A DNA stretch of 64,000 nt, taken from contig JAKPJZ010000121.1 of the NCBI GenBank assembly GCA_029553955.1, positions 49,763 to 113,762 of the forward strand, read 5' to 3'. The first letter of the stretch is position 1. Every line of letters starts with the position of its first letter. The notes beneath the pieces were generated by a model. It saw only the letters and a program-made list of their open reading frames with translations. It was not told the DNA's origin and did no database searches. Below are positions 49,810 through 57,452 of the stretch, piece by piece. The translations under genes and the position numbers were made by a program. The stretch comes from Chloroflexota bacterium. GTDB taxonomy: Bacteria > Chloroflexota > Anaerolineae > SpSt-313.

Positions 49810-50583
49810 TCACCCCGCCCTCACCAACGGCCGCTTCGCGGGGATGCCTGGCCGCCGGGGATAGGTCGAGGGCGTGGGCGCCACCTTGTCGACGACCACG
49901 AGCACCCGCCGCTCGCGCTGCCCGGGCAGGCTGACCTCGGTGAGCCCGCGCGCCGCCCCGCCCAGCCGCTCCAGCGCTGCCTGCGCCGCCTCGAGCTCAC
50001 GCTCGGCCTCGGCCCCCTTCTGCGCGACAAAGCGCCCGCCCACGCGACAGAAGGGCAGGCAGAACTCGGCCAGCACCGGCAACTCGGCCACCGCGCGCGC
50101 CACCACCACGTCGTAGCGCTCGCGATAGTGGGGGTTCTGGCCCACAGCCTCCGCCCGGTCCCACAGCACCTCCACGTCCTTCAGGCCCAGGTCGTCGGCC
50201 ACGTGCACCAGGAACTCGACCTTTTTGCGCGTGGCTTCGAGCAGCGTGAGCTTGAGCTCGGCGCAGACGATCTTGAGCGGCAGGCCGGGGAAGCCCGCCC
50301 CCGCCCCCACGTCGAGGCACAGCCAGGGCTGCGGCCGGCAGACGAAGGGCAACTGGCTGCCCGTCACCTCCTGCCCCCAGCCCGGCAGGGCCAGCAGGCA
50401 GGTGAGGGAATCGAGGAAATGGCGCAACTGCACCTCTTCGTAGCCGATGACGGTGGTCAGGTTGAAGCGCCGGTTCCACTCGACCAGCTCTTCATAGTAG
50501 CGTTGAAAGGCCGCCAGGTGCTCGCCCGAGAGGTACAGCCCCAACTGGCGGGCCGCATCTTCCAGCTTGCCCATCGACTTCAT
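49810..50583 (-). CDS. rsmG: 16S rRNA (guanine-N7)-methyltransferase RsmG
   Basis: 257 residues. The GidB/RsmG signature WNRRFNLTTVIGYEEVQLRHFLDSL, motif I CLDVGAGAGFPGLPLKI and the catalytic region ARAVAELPVLAEFCLP are intact. It methylates G527 of 16S rRNA. ATG 50583 is chosen: the upstream ATG 50610 overlaps the -10 box, and GGAGGG lies between. It is near dnaN-recF, as often in bacterial origin regions. Confidence 0.95.
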   Translation of the reverse strand: MKSMGKLEDAARQLGLYLSGEHLAAFQRYYEELVEWNRRFNLTTVIGYEEVQLRHFLDSLTCLLALPGWGQEVTGSQLPFVCRPQPWLCLDVGAGAGFPGLPLKIVCAELKLTLLEATRKKVEFLVHVADDLGLKDVEVLWDRAEAVGQNPHYRERYDVVVARAVAELPVLAEFCLPFCRVGGRFVAQKGAEAERELEAAQAALERLGGAARGLTEVSLPGQRERRVLVVVDKVAPTPSTYPRRPGIPAKRPLVRAG

Positions 50584-50608
50584 CGCGCCATCGTCCCTCC
50601 AGCGGCGC

Positions 50609-50637
50609 ATTATAGCATAGACTCCTCAGGGGTGCCA
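50609..50637 (-). promoter_or_regulatory. Promoter for rsmG
   Basis: On the minus strand TATAAT (50609-50614) has an extended -10 TGC; TGGCAC at 50632-50637 is a weak -35 at 17 nt. Confidence 0.5.
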
Positions 50638-50677
50638 GGGCCACGCGCCTCCTGGGGTGTAGCTCAGTCGGAGGGCG

Positions 50678-50942
50678 GGAGACCCCCTACCGTTCCCCCC
50701 GTGAGGGGGAATAGGCTGGGCTTCCCGACGGCGGTGTTGCAGCCGCTCTGTGCAGCGAGGGAGAGACCCCTTGCTGCCCCCCCACGTGGAAGAACTGGCT
50801 GTTGTCGCGGCCAGCGGTGGCGGTGTGGCAGGCGCAGGCTTGTCAGTCTCCATCGTCGCACGAGCCTAACGCATCCGGCCGGCGAACGCTGCCCAGGCAG
50901 ACAGCCTATTCCCCCTCGCGGGGGGAACGGTAGGGGGTCTCC
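50678..50942. repeat. Long-spaced inverted repeat upstream of ruvB
   Basis: 41-nt arms, 50678-50718 and 50902-50942, with one mismatch and 183 nt between them. The spacer holds no supported gene. The right arm ends 12 nt before the ruvB promoter. Confidence 0.85.
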
Positions 50943-50954
50943 TCCCAGGGGCAC

Positions 50955-50983
50955 TTTCCAAAACCCCCCGTTTCTGGTATGAT
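50955..50983 (+). promoter_or_regulatory. Promoter for ruvB
   Basis: TTTCCA 50955-50960 and TATGAT 50978-50983, spaced 17 nt, with extended -10 TGG. Confidence 0.55.
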
Positions 50984-51007
50984 ATGTCGAGCAGCAGGAG
51001 GGAGACC

Positions 51008-52045
51008 ATGGCTGAGGAACGGTTGGTATCGCCGCAGCGCCAGGCGGAAGAGTCGGGGCTCGAGCCGAGCCTGCGCCCGCGGCGCATCGACGAGTATATC
51101 GGGCAAGAGCGGCTCAAAGAGTCGCTCCGCATCTTTCTGCAGGCGGCGCAGGGCCGCGGCGAGGCGCTCGACCACGTCCTGCTCTACGGCCCGCCGGGCC
51201 TGGGCAAGACGACGCTGGCCAACGTCATCGCCAACGAGATGGGGGTCAACCTCAAGGTGACCTCCGGCCCGGCGATCGAGCGCCAGGGCGACCTGGCCGC
51301 CATCCTGACCAACCTACGCCGCGGCGATATCCTCTTCATCGACGAAGTGCACCGCCTGAGCCGGGTGGTGGAGGAAGTGCTCTACCCGGCCATGGAGGAC
51401 TTTTGCCTCGACATTGTCATCGGCAAAGGCCCGAGCGCGCGCTCGATCCGCCTCTCGTTGCCCCACTTTACCATCATCGGCGCCACCACGCGCATCGCCC
51501 TCATGACCTCGCCGCTGCGGGCACGCTTTGGCGTGACCTACCGGCTCGACTTTTACGAGCCGCCGGCCATGCGCGCCATCGTCTCGCGCACCGCGGCCAT
51601 TCTCGACGTGGGCATCGACAAAGATGGGGTCGAGGAAATCGCCCGCCGCTCGCGCGGCACGCCCCGCGTGGCCAACCGCCTGCTGAAGCGGGTGCGCGAC
51701 TATGCCCAGGTGCGCGCCGGCGGCTCGATCACGGCAGAGGTCGCCCGCCAGGCACTGGACTTGCTTGCCGTAGACCCGTTGGGCCTCGACGAGGCCGATC
51801 GCCGGGTGCTGCACACGCTGGTCGACAAGTTCGAGGGCGGGCCGGTCGGCATCGAGACCATCGCCGCGGCCCTCAGCGAGGAGGCCGATACCGTCATGGA
51901 CGTGTACGAGCCCTATTTGATGCAGTTGGGGTTCCTCGAGCGCACGCCGCGCGGCCGGGTGGCCACGCGCCGCGCCTACGAGCACCTGGGCCTGCCCTAC
52001 CCCGAGCAGGGCAACCCCAGCCAGCCGGAGCTCTTTAGCACATGA
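51008..52045 (+). CDS. ruvB: Holliday junction branch migration helicase RuvB
   Basis: 345 residues. [20 protein letters not shown], Walker [14 protein letters not shown], Walker [11 protein letters not shown], the IGATTR sensor and the arginine-finger region [12 protein letters not shown] are complete. It drives branch migration with RuvA. ATG 51008 has GGAGGGAG directly upstream; the frame could open at 50984 but without a ribosome site. It ends in ATGA overlap with queH. No ruvA or ruvC lies here. Confidence 0.97.
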   Translation: MAEERLVSPQRQAEESGLEPSLRPRRIDEYIGQERLKESLRIFLQAAQGRGEALDHVLLYGPPGLGKTTLANVIANEMGVNLKVTSGPAIERQGDLAAILTNLRRGDILFIDEVHRLSRVVEEVLYPAMEDFCLDIVIGKGPSARSIRLSLPHFTIIGATTRIALMTSPLRARFGVTYRLDFYEPPAMRAIVSRTAAILDVGIDKDGVEEIARRSRGTPRVANRLLKRVRDYAQVRAGGSITAEVARQALDLLAVDPLGLDEADRRVLHTLVDKFEGGPVGIETIAAALSEEADTVMDVYEPYLMQLGFLERTPRGRVATRRAYEHLGLPYPEQGNPSQPELFST

Positions 52046-52794
52046 CGGTGAGGCGCTGCCGTGTGCTCGACGCGGGCGGGGCCGAGCTCGCGCCCTGCGA
52101 GGCGGCGCGGGCGCGCCAGCTCCTGGCGGCGGGCCGGGCCACCCCAGTCGAGGGCGAGGAGATGACCATCCGGCTGCCCTATGCAGTGCTCAGGCCAGCG
52201 GCGCGCGTGCGCCATGAGGGTGCGCAGATTGCGCCAGGCACGCCGCTGCTGCTGCACATCTGTTGCGGCCCGTGCGCCACCTACCCCGTGCCGCGGCTGC
52301 GCGAGCTGGGTTTCGACGTTGCGGGCTGGTGGTACAATCCGAACATTCAGCCGGCCGAGGAACATACGCGCCGCGAGGAGGCGGCCCGCGCGCTGGCCGG
52401 GCGCCTGGGCCTGCCGCTGGCCGCCGGCGCCTATGAGATGGAGCGCTATGAAGCAGCCGTGCGCGGCGACGAGGCGCGGCCCGAGCGTTGCCGGCGCTGT
52501 TACCGTCTGCGGCTCGAGGCGACGGCAGCTGAGGCCGAGCGGCGCGGCATTGGGGCGTTCACGACGACGCTGCTCATCAGCCCGTATCAGGATCAGGCGG
52601 CGCTGAGAGAGATCGGCGACGAGGTCGCGGCGGCGCATGGGCTGCATTTCTTCTTTGAGAACCTGCGCCGCGGCTGGGCCCAGCGCGGGCGGCTGGCCCG
52701 TGAGTACGGGCTGTACATGCAGCAGTATTGCGGCTGCCGCTTCAGCCTGGCCGAGCGCATAGAACGCCGGCAGCCTGCCGGCAAGGAGCGTTAG
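52042..52794 (+). CDS. queH: QueH-type epoxyqueuosine reductase with N-terminal PLMP/RRXRR-like domain
   Basis: 250 residues. From residue 68 on it is QueH (DUF208): [13 protein letters not shown] (Cys74, Cys75, Cys78), [19 protein letters not shown] (Cys150, Cys153), ISPYQDQ and [11 protein letters not shown] (Cys230, Cys232) provide the iron-sulfur and metal sites for the last step of queuosine synthesis in tRNA. Residues 1-55 are an extension absent from ordinary Que[21 protein letters not shown], then LLAAGRA and [10 protein letters not shown]. They follow the pattern of the PLMP/RRXRR domain at the N-terminus of IscB-type proteins. The start overlaps the ruvB stop. Confidence 0.92.
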   Translation: MTVRRCRVLDAGGAELAPCEAARARQLLAAGRATPVEGEEMTIRLPYAVLRPAARVRHEGAQIAPGTPLLLHICCGPCATYPVPRLRELGFDVAGWWYNPNIQPAEEHTRREEAARALAGRLGLPLAAGAYEMERYEAAVRGDEARPERCRRCYRLRLEATAAEAERRGIGAFTTTLLISPYQDQAALREIGDEVAAAHGLHFFFENLRRGWAQRGRLAREYGLYMQQYCGCRFSLAERIERRQPAGKER

Positions 52795-52796
52795 CC

Positions 52797-53030
52797 ATGG
52801 GCACGCTGCCCGACCTGGGGCGTTGGCTCATCTACACAGGGCTGGCCCTCGCCGGCCTTGGCGTGGTCTTCATGCTGGCTGGGCGCCTGCCTTGGCTGGG
52901 CCATCTGCCAGGCGACATCCGCGTCGAGGGCCGCGGCTATTCCTGCGTCGCGCCGCTGGCCACATCGCTCTTGCTGAGCATCGTGCTGACCGTGGTGCTC
53001 AACGTCGCCCTACGGCTGCTCAACCGCTAG
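52797..53030 (+). CDS. DUF2905 membrane protein
   Basis: 77 residues with two hydrophobic helices and the DUF2905 middle LPWLGHLPGDIRVEGRGYSCVAPLATSLLLSIVL. Function is unknown, but the family often lies next to ruvB and queuosine genes, as here. AAGGAG precedes ATG 52797 by about 9 nt. It starts 2 nt after the queH stop. Confidence 0.9.
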   Translation: MGTLPDLGRWLIYTGLALAGLGVVFMLAGRLPWLGHLPGDIRVEGRGYSCVAPLATSLLLSIVLTVVLNVALRLLNR

Positions 53031-53081
53031 CATCCGTAGGGCGGGCTTTCTAGCCCGCCAGCCGCTCGCCATTGCAACCAT

Positions 53082-53240
53082 GGGCGGGCTTTCCAGCCCG
53101 CCCGGCGTCCGTCATGAGAGCACGTGGACAGGCCGGAAAGCTTGTCCCACAGTCACGGCCCGTGGGGCGGGCTTTCCAGCCCGCCCGGCATCCGTCATGA
53201 GAGCACGTGGACAGGCCGGAAAGCTTGTCCCACAGTCACG
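53082..53240. repeat. Tandem direct repeat of 76 nt
   Basis: Copies at 53082-53157 and 53165-53240 differ at one base and are separated by 7 nt. Each starts with a GGGCGGGCTT/AGCCCGCCC hairpin. A third, shorter GGCGGGCT...AGCCCGCC hairpin is at 53040. There is no coding frame. Confidence 0.9.
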
Positions 53241-53261
53241 ATTTCGGGGGTTTGAGTCATT

Positions 53262-54197
53262 GTGAGGGTAATCGACCTGGCGGTAGCCTGGGCGTGGTCG
53301 CACGACGCCGGGTTTGTCGACCGCCTGTTCACCAAGGCCGCCAGCCAGGGCCTGGCGACGCTCGCCATCACCGGGGCCAACCTGGCGCCGGTCCTGCGCG
53401 ATCTGGCCGAGGGACGCCTGCGCATCCGTCGCCTGCTCGACCGGGCGGTCGATGAGCAGCCCAATTTCGCGCCCCTGGCGCCACTCGCCGCACAAGGCGG
53501 CGCAACGATCCTCAACCCGATCGAGCGGCAGGACCGTGCCTGCGACAAGGCGCGCAACCACCTGCTGTGCGCCTCGCAGGGCATCCCCGTCCCACTCACC
53601 GTCATCGTCTCACCTTTTATGCACGACCCCAGCCCGCCGCAGCTCCCGGCCGCCCTGGGCCGGCCCTTCGTGGCCAAACCCGCCGGCGGCTCGGGCGGCA
53701 TCGGCGTGGTCCTCAATACCATGGGGGTCGAGGACGTGCAGCAAGCGCGCCGCACCTTCTCGAGCGACCGCTACCTGCTGCAGCAGCGCGTGCTGCCCCG
53801 CGCGCTCGACGGCCGGCGCGCCTGGTTCCGCGTGTTCTACGTGCGCGGGCACGTGATCCCCTGTTGGTGGGATGATGTGACCCACGTCTACGCGCCGCTC
53901 TTGCCCGACGAAGAGGTGCGCCACGGCCTGGCGGGCCTGCGCCCTATTGTCGTCAGGGCGGCCCGGCTCGTGGGCCTCGACTTTTTCACCACCGAAATCG
54001 TGCTGGGCGGCGACGGGCGATTGGTCTGCGTGGATTATGCCAACGCGCCCTGCGACATGCGCCTGCAGTCGGCACACCGCGACGGCGTGCCCGATGCCGT
54101 GGTCGACCGGGTGGCTGGCGCCCTGATCGAGGGCCTGCAGCCGCGTGACGAGCCGGTGCCCATCTGTCAGGCATTGGCCGGCGAGGCGCGGCAATGA
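53262..54197 (+). CDS. ATP-grasp domain protein (RimK-like)
   Basis: 311 residues. The N-terminal 90 look like a pre-ATP-grasp domain. The ATP-binding part has FVAKPAGGSGGIGVVL as the phosphate loop, RYLLQQRVLP and a metal-binding end VDYANAPCDMR following FFTTEIVLGGDG. Such enzymes join a carboxylate to an amine or thiol. The substrate is unknown. GTG 53262 is weakly supported (GTGAGGG). The stop overlaps the kinase start (ATGA), so the two are a translational pair. Confidence 0.82.
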   Translation: MRVIDLAVAWAWSHDAGFVDRLFTKAASQGLATLAITGANLAPVLRDLAEGRLRIRRLLDRAVDEQPNFAPLAPLAAQGGATILNPIERQDRACDKARNHLLCASQGIPVPLTVIVSPFMHDPSPPQLPAALGRPFVAKPAGGSGGIGVVLNTMGVEDVQQARRTFSSDRYLLQQRVLPRALDGRRAWFRVFYVRGHVIPCWWDDVTHVYAPLLPDEEVRHGLAGLRPIVVRAARLVGLDFFTTEIVLGGDGRLVCVDYANAPCDMRLQSAHRDGVPDAVVDRVAGALIEGLQPRDEPVPICQALAGEARQ

Positions 54198-55711
54198 GGC
54201 TGCTAGGCCTCGATATCGGCACCTCGCGCATCAAGGCCCTGCTGTACGATGTGGAGCGCGGGCAGGTGGTGGCCCTGAGCGAGCGCCCCACGCCGCTGGC
54301 CCACCCCCAGCCGGGCTGGACCGACTTTCCGCCCGAGGCGATCTGGCAGGCGGCGGCTCAGGCCATGCGCGAGCTTGCCTCAGACCCCGGCCTGGGCGCG
54401 GTGCGCGCCGTCTCGGTCAGCAGCCTGGCCGAATCGGGCGTGCCGCTCGACGCCGCCGGCCGGCCCCTGGCCCCCTTCATGGCCTGGTTCGACGCGCGCA
54501 GCAAGCCCCAGGCCGAGCGCTGGGCGCGCCGCCTCAGCCTCGAGCGCATCTACCGCATCGGCGGCCAGCGCATGCAGTACACGCTGGGCGCCAACAAGTG
54601 GCTCTGGTGGCGCGAGGCCGAGCCGCAGTTGGCCGCCACGGCGCGGCACTGGCTCTCGATGGCCGATTGGATCATCTACCGGCTGAGCGGCGAGCTGGCG
54701 ACCGACTATACCCTCGCCGCACGCACTGGCCTCTTCGACCAGTGCACGCGCACCTGGTCGCCGGAGCTCCTGGCCGCGGCCGGGCTGCCTGCGGAACCTC
54801 TGCCCCCCGCCCTGCCCAGCGGCACGGCCGTGGGCTGCGTGAGCGCCGCGGCCGCGCGCGACACGGGGCTGCCCCAAGACGCCGCCGTCGCCACCGGCGG
54901 CCACGACCACCTCTGTGCGGCGCTGGCCGCCGGCGCCATCGCGCCGGGCACTGCCGTCGACTCCAGCGGCACCGCCACCTCTGTGGTCGTGCCCGTTGAC
55001 CGCTACCTGGGCGAGATCATCCCTTGGGAGAGCGGCTTCTCCTGCTACGCCCACACCGCGCCGGGGCTCTACATTGTGCGCGGCGGCGCCAAGGCCACGG
55101 GCGGCGCCATTGCCTGGCTGGCACGCACCCTGTGCGGCCGCGAGCCCGACGAGGCCGCCTATGCGGCGCTGCTTGCGGAGGCGGCCGAGGCGCAGGGCAG
55201 CCTCGCCGGTCTCTTCTGGTCGCCCGCCTTCCTCGGCGCGGGCACGCCCCTCGGCGACTATGGCGCCCACGCTGCCCTGGTCGGGCTCTCGCCGCAGCAC
55301 ACCCGCGGCGACATCGTGCGCGCACTGCTCGAGGCGCTGGCCTTCTGGCTGCGGCGCAATCTCGACGCCCTGGAGACGCTCACCGGCCGGCCCCTGAGCA
55401 ATGTGCACCTGACGGGCGGCAGCACCCGGCTCGAGCTGCTCAGCGCGCTCAAGGCGACGATCTCGGGCCGGCCCATGCGGGTGCCCGAGATCGTGGAAGG
55501 CAGCGCCCTCGGCGCGGCGCTGCTCGCGGGCATCGGCGCCGGCCTCTTCCCCTCAGCCGCCGCAGCCCTGGCCTCGCTGCAGATTGGCGAGCGCACCTTC
55601 GAGCCCGACCCGGCCGAGCAGGGGCGCTACCGGCGCCTCTACGAGCAGGTCTACCTGGCGCTCTACCCCACCCTAGCGCCGCTGGAAGAGCGGCTGCAGG
55701 GGCTAACCTAG
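54194..55711 (+). CDS. FGGY-family carbohydrate kinase
   Basis: 505 residues. LGLDIGTSRIKALLYD is the N-terminal phosphate loop, GGHDHLCAAL carries the catalytic Asp, and VHLTGGSTRLELLSALKATISGRP is the ATP-binding motif. The general look is of gluconokinase or xylulokinase, but substrate cannot be fixed. It is coupled to the ATP-grasp gene, and a PfkB kinase and a sulfatase-fold enzyme are close, which suggests breakdown of an unusual sugar. Confidence 0.93.
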   Translation: MRLLGLDIGTSRIKALLYDVERGQVVALSERPTPLAHPQPGWTDFPPEAIWQAAAQAMRELASDPGLGAVRAVSVSSLAESGVPLDAAGRPLAPFMAWFDARSKPQAERWARRLSLERIYRIGGQRMQYTLGANKWLWWREAEPQLAATARHWLSMADWIIYRLSGELATDYTLAARTGLFDQCTRTWSPELLAAAGLPAEPLPPALPSGTAVGCVSAAAARDTGLPQDAAVATGGHDHLCAALAAGAIAPGTAVDSSGTATSVVVPVDRYLGEIIPWESGFSCYAHTAPGLYIVRGGAKATGGAIAWLARTLCGREPDEAAYAALLAEAAEAQGSLAGLFWSPAFLGAGTPLGDYGAHAALVGLSPQHTRGDIVRALLEALAFWLRRNLDALETLTGRPLSNVHLTGGSTRLELLSALKATISGRPMRVPEIVEGSALGAALLAGIGAGLFPSAAAALASLQIGERTFEPDPAEQGRYRRLYEQVYLALYPTLAPLEERLQGLT

Positions 55712-55796
55712 CAGCCTGTCGGAGAACAGTCTCATCCGCCTCAGCATCCTGGCGATAGCCGGGTGCCAGCTCCGCCCACGCCCGGCTCTGGGCCAG

Positions 55797-55894
55797 GAGG
55801 GGGGTTTGGGCGGGTTGGTCCTGCTGGCTGCCCCTGGCGCGCCCGCGGGCGCGCCAGGGGCAGCCAGCAGGACCAACCCGCCCAAACCCCCCTC
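55797..55894. repeat. Loopless perfect 98-nt palindrome with CCCGCGGG core
   Basis: Arms 55797-55845 and 55846-55894 are 49 nt each and perfectly complementary, with no loop. It lies between the convergent FGGY kinase and Cys-rich protein genes. Confidence 0.95.
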
Positions 55895-55924
55895 TAGGGT
55901 CTCGAAGACTGCTTGGCTGCTGTT

Positions 55925-56134
55925 CTACTCCTCAGACCGGCAGCCGCACTCGCAGGTGCACTGCCCGGCGACGACGGGGTGGATCTTGGCATACATGGCC
56001 GCAATCATTTCGGCGGCCTCCTCGGGCTTGGCCTCCGGCGAGAGGCAGCCGCTCCAGCTCTCCCAGGCCGCCAGCGTCAGGTCTACCGCGAGCTCGCAGC
56101 AGCAGCAGCCGTTCCTGTTGTTGTCCTTCGCCAT
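55925..56134 (-). CDS. Small Cys-rich protein
   Basis: 69 residues from ATG 56134, with GGAGGG just upstream. It has nine Cys: a run of four in NGCCCCE, one in SGCLSP and CTCECGC at the C-terminus. The middle is helical (EAAEMIAAMYAKIHPVV). The pattern suggests metal or iron-sulfur binding, as in small metal chaperones, but no family is recognised. It is convergent with the kinase gene across the perfect palindrome. Confidence 0.65.
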   Translation of the reverse strand: MAKDNNRNGCCCCELAVDLTLAAWESWSGCLSPEAKPEEAAEMIAAMYAKIHPVVAGQCTCECGCRSEE

Positions 56135-56250
56135 GGCACCCTCCTCGGCCCGCTGGGCCAGCAGCGCATCGGATGTGTGCATTCTGCGCTTGACGATGGA
56201 TGGGAGTATAATCACTTGGTCGCCCGCGCGCAAGGCCAAGGATGCCGCAA

Positions 56251-56380
56251 CTGCTCAGCCTGTCATTGCGAGCCACGTTCGCTTCGCTCAGTGCAAGCTC
56301 CGCGAAGCAATCCCCAGCCATGCGCGTCACGGCCACGTTGGAGATTGCTTCGCTGCGGCTCGTAATGACAGGGTGAGCAG
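56251..56380. repeat. Inverted repeat, TGTCATTGCGAG family, copy 4
   Basis: Left arm from 56251 (CTGCTCAGCCTGTCATTGCG) and right arm 56344-56380. The left arm is interrupted by about 25 extra bases. It lies 5' of the PfkB gene. Confidence 0.75.
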
Positions 56381-56413
56381 TGACAGGATGCTAACGACAG
56401 GAGGCTATTCACC

Positions 56414-57307
56414 GTGACAGACCCCCTACAGTGCGACGTGGCCTTTATCGGCCACTACACCAAAGACACCATCGTCTACCCCGATCACGAGATGGTGCAG
56501 GACGGTGGCGCCTACCGCTTTGGCGCGCACGTGGCCGTGGCCATGGGCCTGCGCGCGGCAGTGGTCACGCACCTGGCCCGCGAGGACCGCCGGGCCACGG
56601 CCGAGCTGGAGGCCATCGGCGTGCGCGTCGTGGTCCACGAGAGCCCGCACTCCACCTGCCTGCGCATCGTGTACCCCAACGACAACCCCGACATGCGCTC
56701 GATCTACCTCACCAGCCAGGCCGAGCCGTTCAGCGTCGCCGACGTGGCCGGCGTGCAGGCGCGCGCCTACCACATCGGCGCCTCGGTGCGCGGCGAAGTG
56801 CCTGCCGAGGTGGTACGCCATCTGGCCGGCCGCGGCGCCCTGGTGTCGCTCGACGCGCAGGGCTACACCCGCGTGGCCGAGGGCTGCGAGCTGCGCGCCG
56901 ACCCCTGGGCCGCCAGCGCTGAGGTGCTGCCCTGGGTGAGCGTCTTCAAAGTCGATGCCGGCGAGGCCGAAGCTATCACCGGCGAAGCCGATATCCACGC
57001 CGCCATCCGCCGGCTCGCCGGGTTAGGGCCGCGCGAGGTGCTCTTGACCCACCGCGGCGGTGTGCTCGTCTGGGCCGAGGGCCACACCTGCGAAGCCCCC
57101 TTTGCCGCCCGCAGCCTCGCCGGGCGCACCGGCCGCGGCGACACCTGCACCGGCGCCTACGTCTCCAGGCGCCTGCTAGGCGGCTCGCCCGAAGAGGCCT
57201 GCACCTGGGCCGCCGCCGTCACCAGCCTCAAGATCGAGCAGCCCGGCCCCTTCCGCCGCCCCATCGCCGAGGTCGAAGCGCTCATCTGCGACAAGTACGC
57301 ACAGTAG
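56414..57307 (+). CDS. PfkB-family carbohydrate kinase
   Basis: 297 residues of ribokinase fold. GGAYRFGAHVAVAMGLRAAVVTHLA is the N-terminal substrate region and LAGRTGRGDTCTGAYVSRRLLGG is the PfkB signature 2 with the catalytic Asp. GTG 56414 has AGGAGG 10 nt upstream. The substrate is unknown; other PfkB enzymes act on fructose phosphate, inosine or ribose. It is convergent with the sulfatase-fold gene. Confidence 0.92.
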   Translation: MTDPLQCDVAFIGHYTKDTIVYPDHEMVQDGGAYRFGAHVAVAMGLRAAVVTHLAREDRRATAELEAIGVRVVVHESPHSTCLRIVYPNDNPDMRSIYLTSQAEPFSVADVAGVQARAYHIGASVRGEVPAEVVRHLAGRGALVSLDAQGYTRVAEGCELRADPWAASAEVLPWVSVFKVDAGEAEAITGEADIHAAIRRLAGLGPREVLLTHRGGVLVWAEGHTCEAPFAARSLAGRTGRGDTCTGAYVSRRLLGGSPEEACTWAAAVTSLKIEQPGPFRRPIAEVEALICDKYAQ

Positions 57308-57316
57308 CGGGGTAGA

Positions 57317-57452
57317 TCACCGCAGAGGCGGAGTCCGTAGGGGCGAGGCGACCTCGCCCCTACGGACTCCGCCTCTGCGGTGAGGGGCGAGGTGACCTCG
57401 CCCCTGCGGACTCCGCGCCTCTGCGGTGAGGGGCGAGGTGACCTCGCCCCTA
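57317..57452. repeat. Inverted and direct repeats, CCGCAGAGG family, copy 3
   Basis: Perfect 32-nt arms, 57317-57348 and 57352-57383, around CGA. The right arm's GCCTCTGCGGTGAGGGGCGA is then repeated directly at about 57417-57440, reaching the stop codon of the sulfatase-fold gene. Confidence 0.9.

Noticed and set aside
50657..50690. tRNA-like words (GGGGTGTAGCTCAGTCGG)
   Set aside because: It looks like the 5' half of a tRNA but there is no anticodon arm, T arm or CCA-end partner; the following bases belong to the inverted repeat.
53040..53240. Possible CRISPR array
   Set aside because: Only two long copies with a 7-nt gap and internal hairpins; no repeat-spacer pattern and no cas gene.
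56191..56213. TTGACG/TATAAT promoter before the PfkB gene
   Set aside because: The spacing is 11 nt, too short for a normal sigma-70 promoter.
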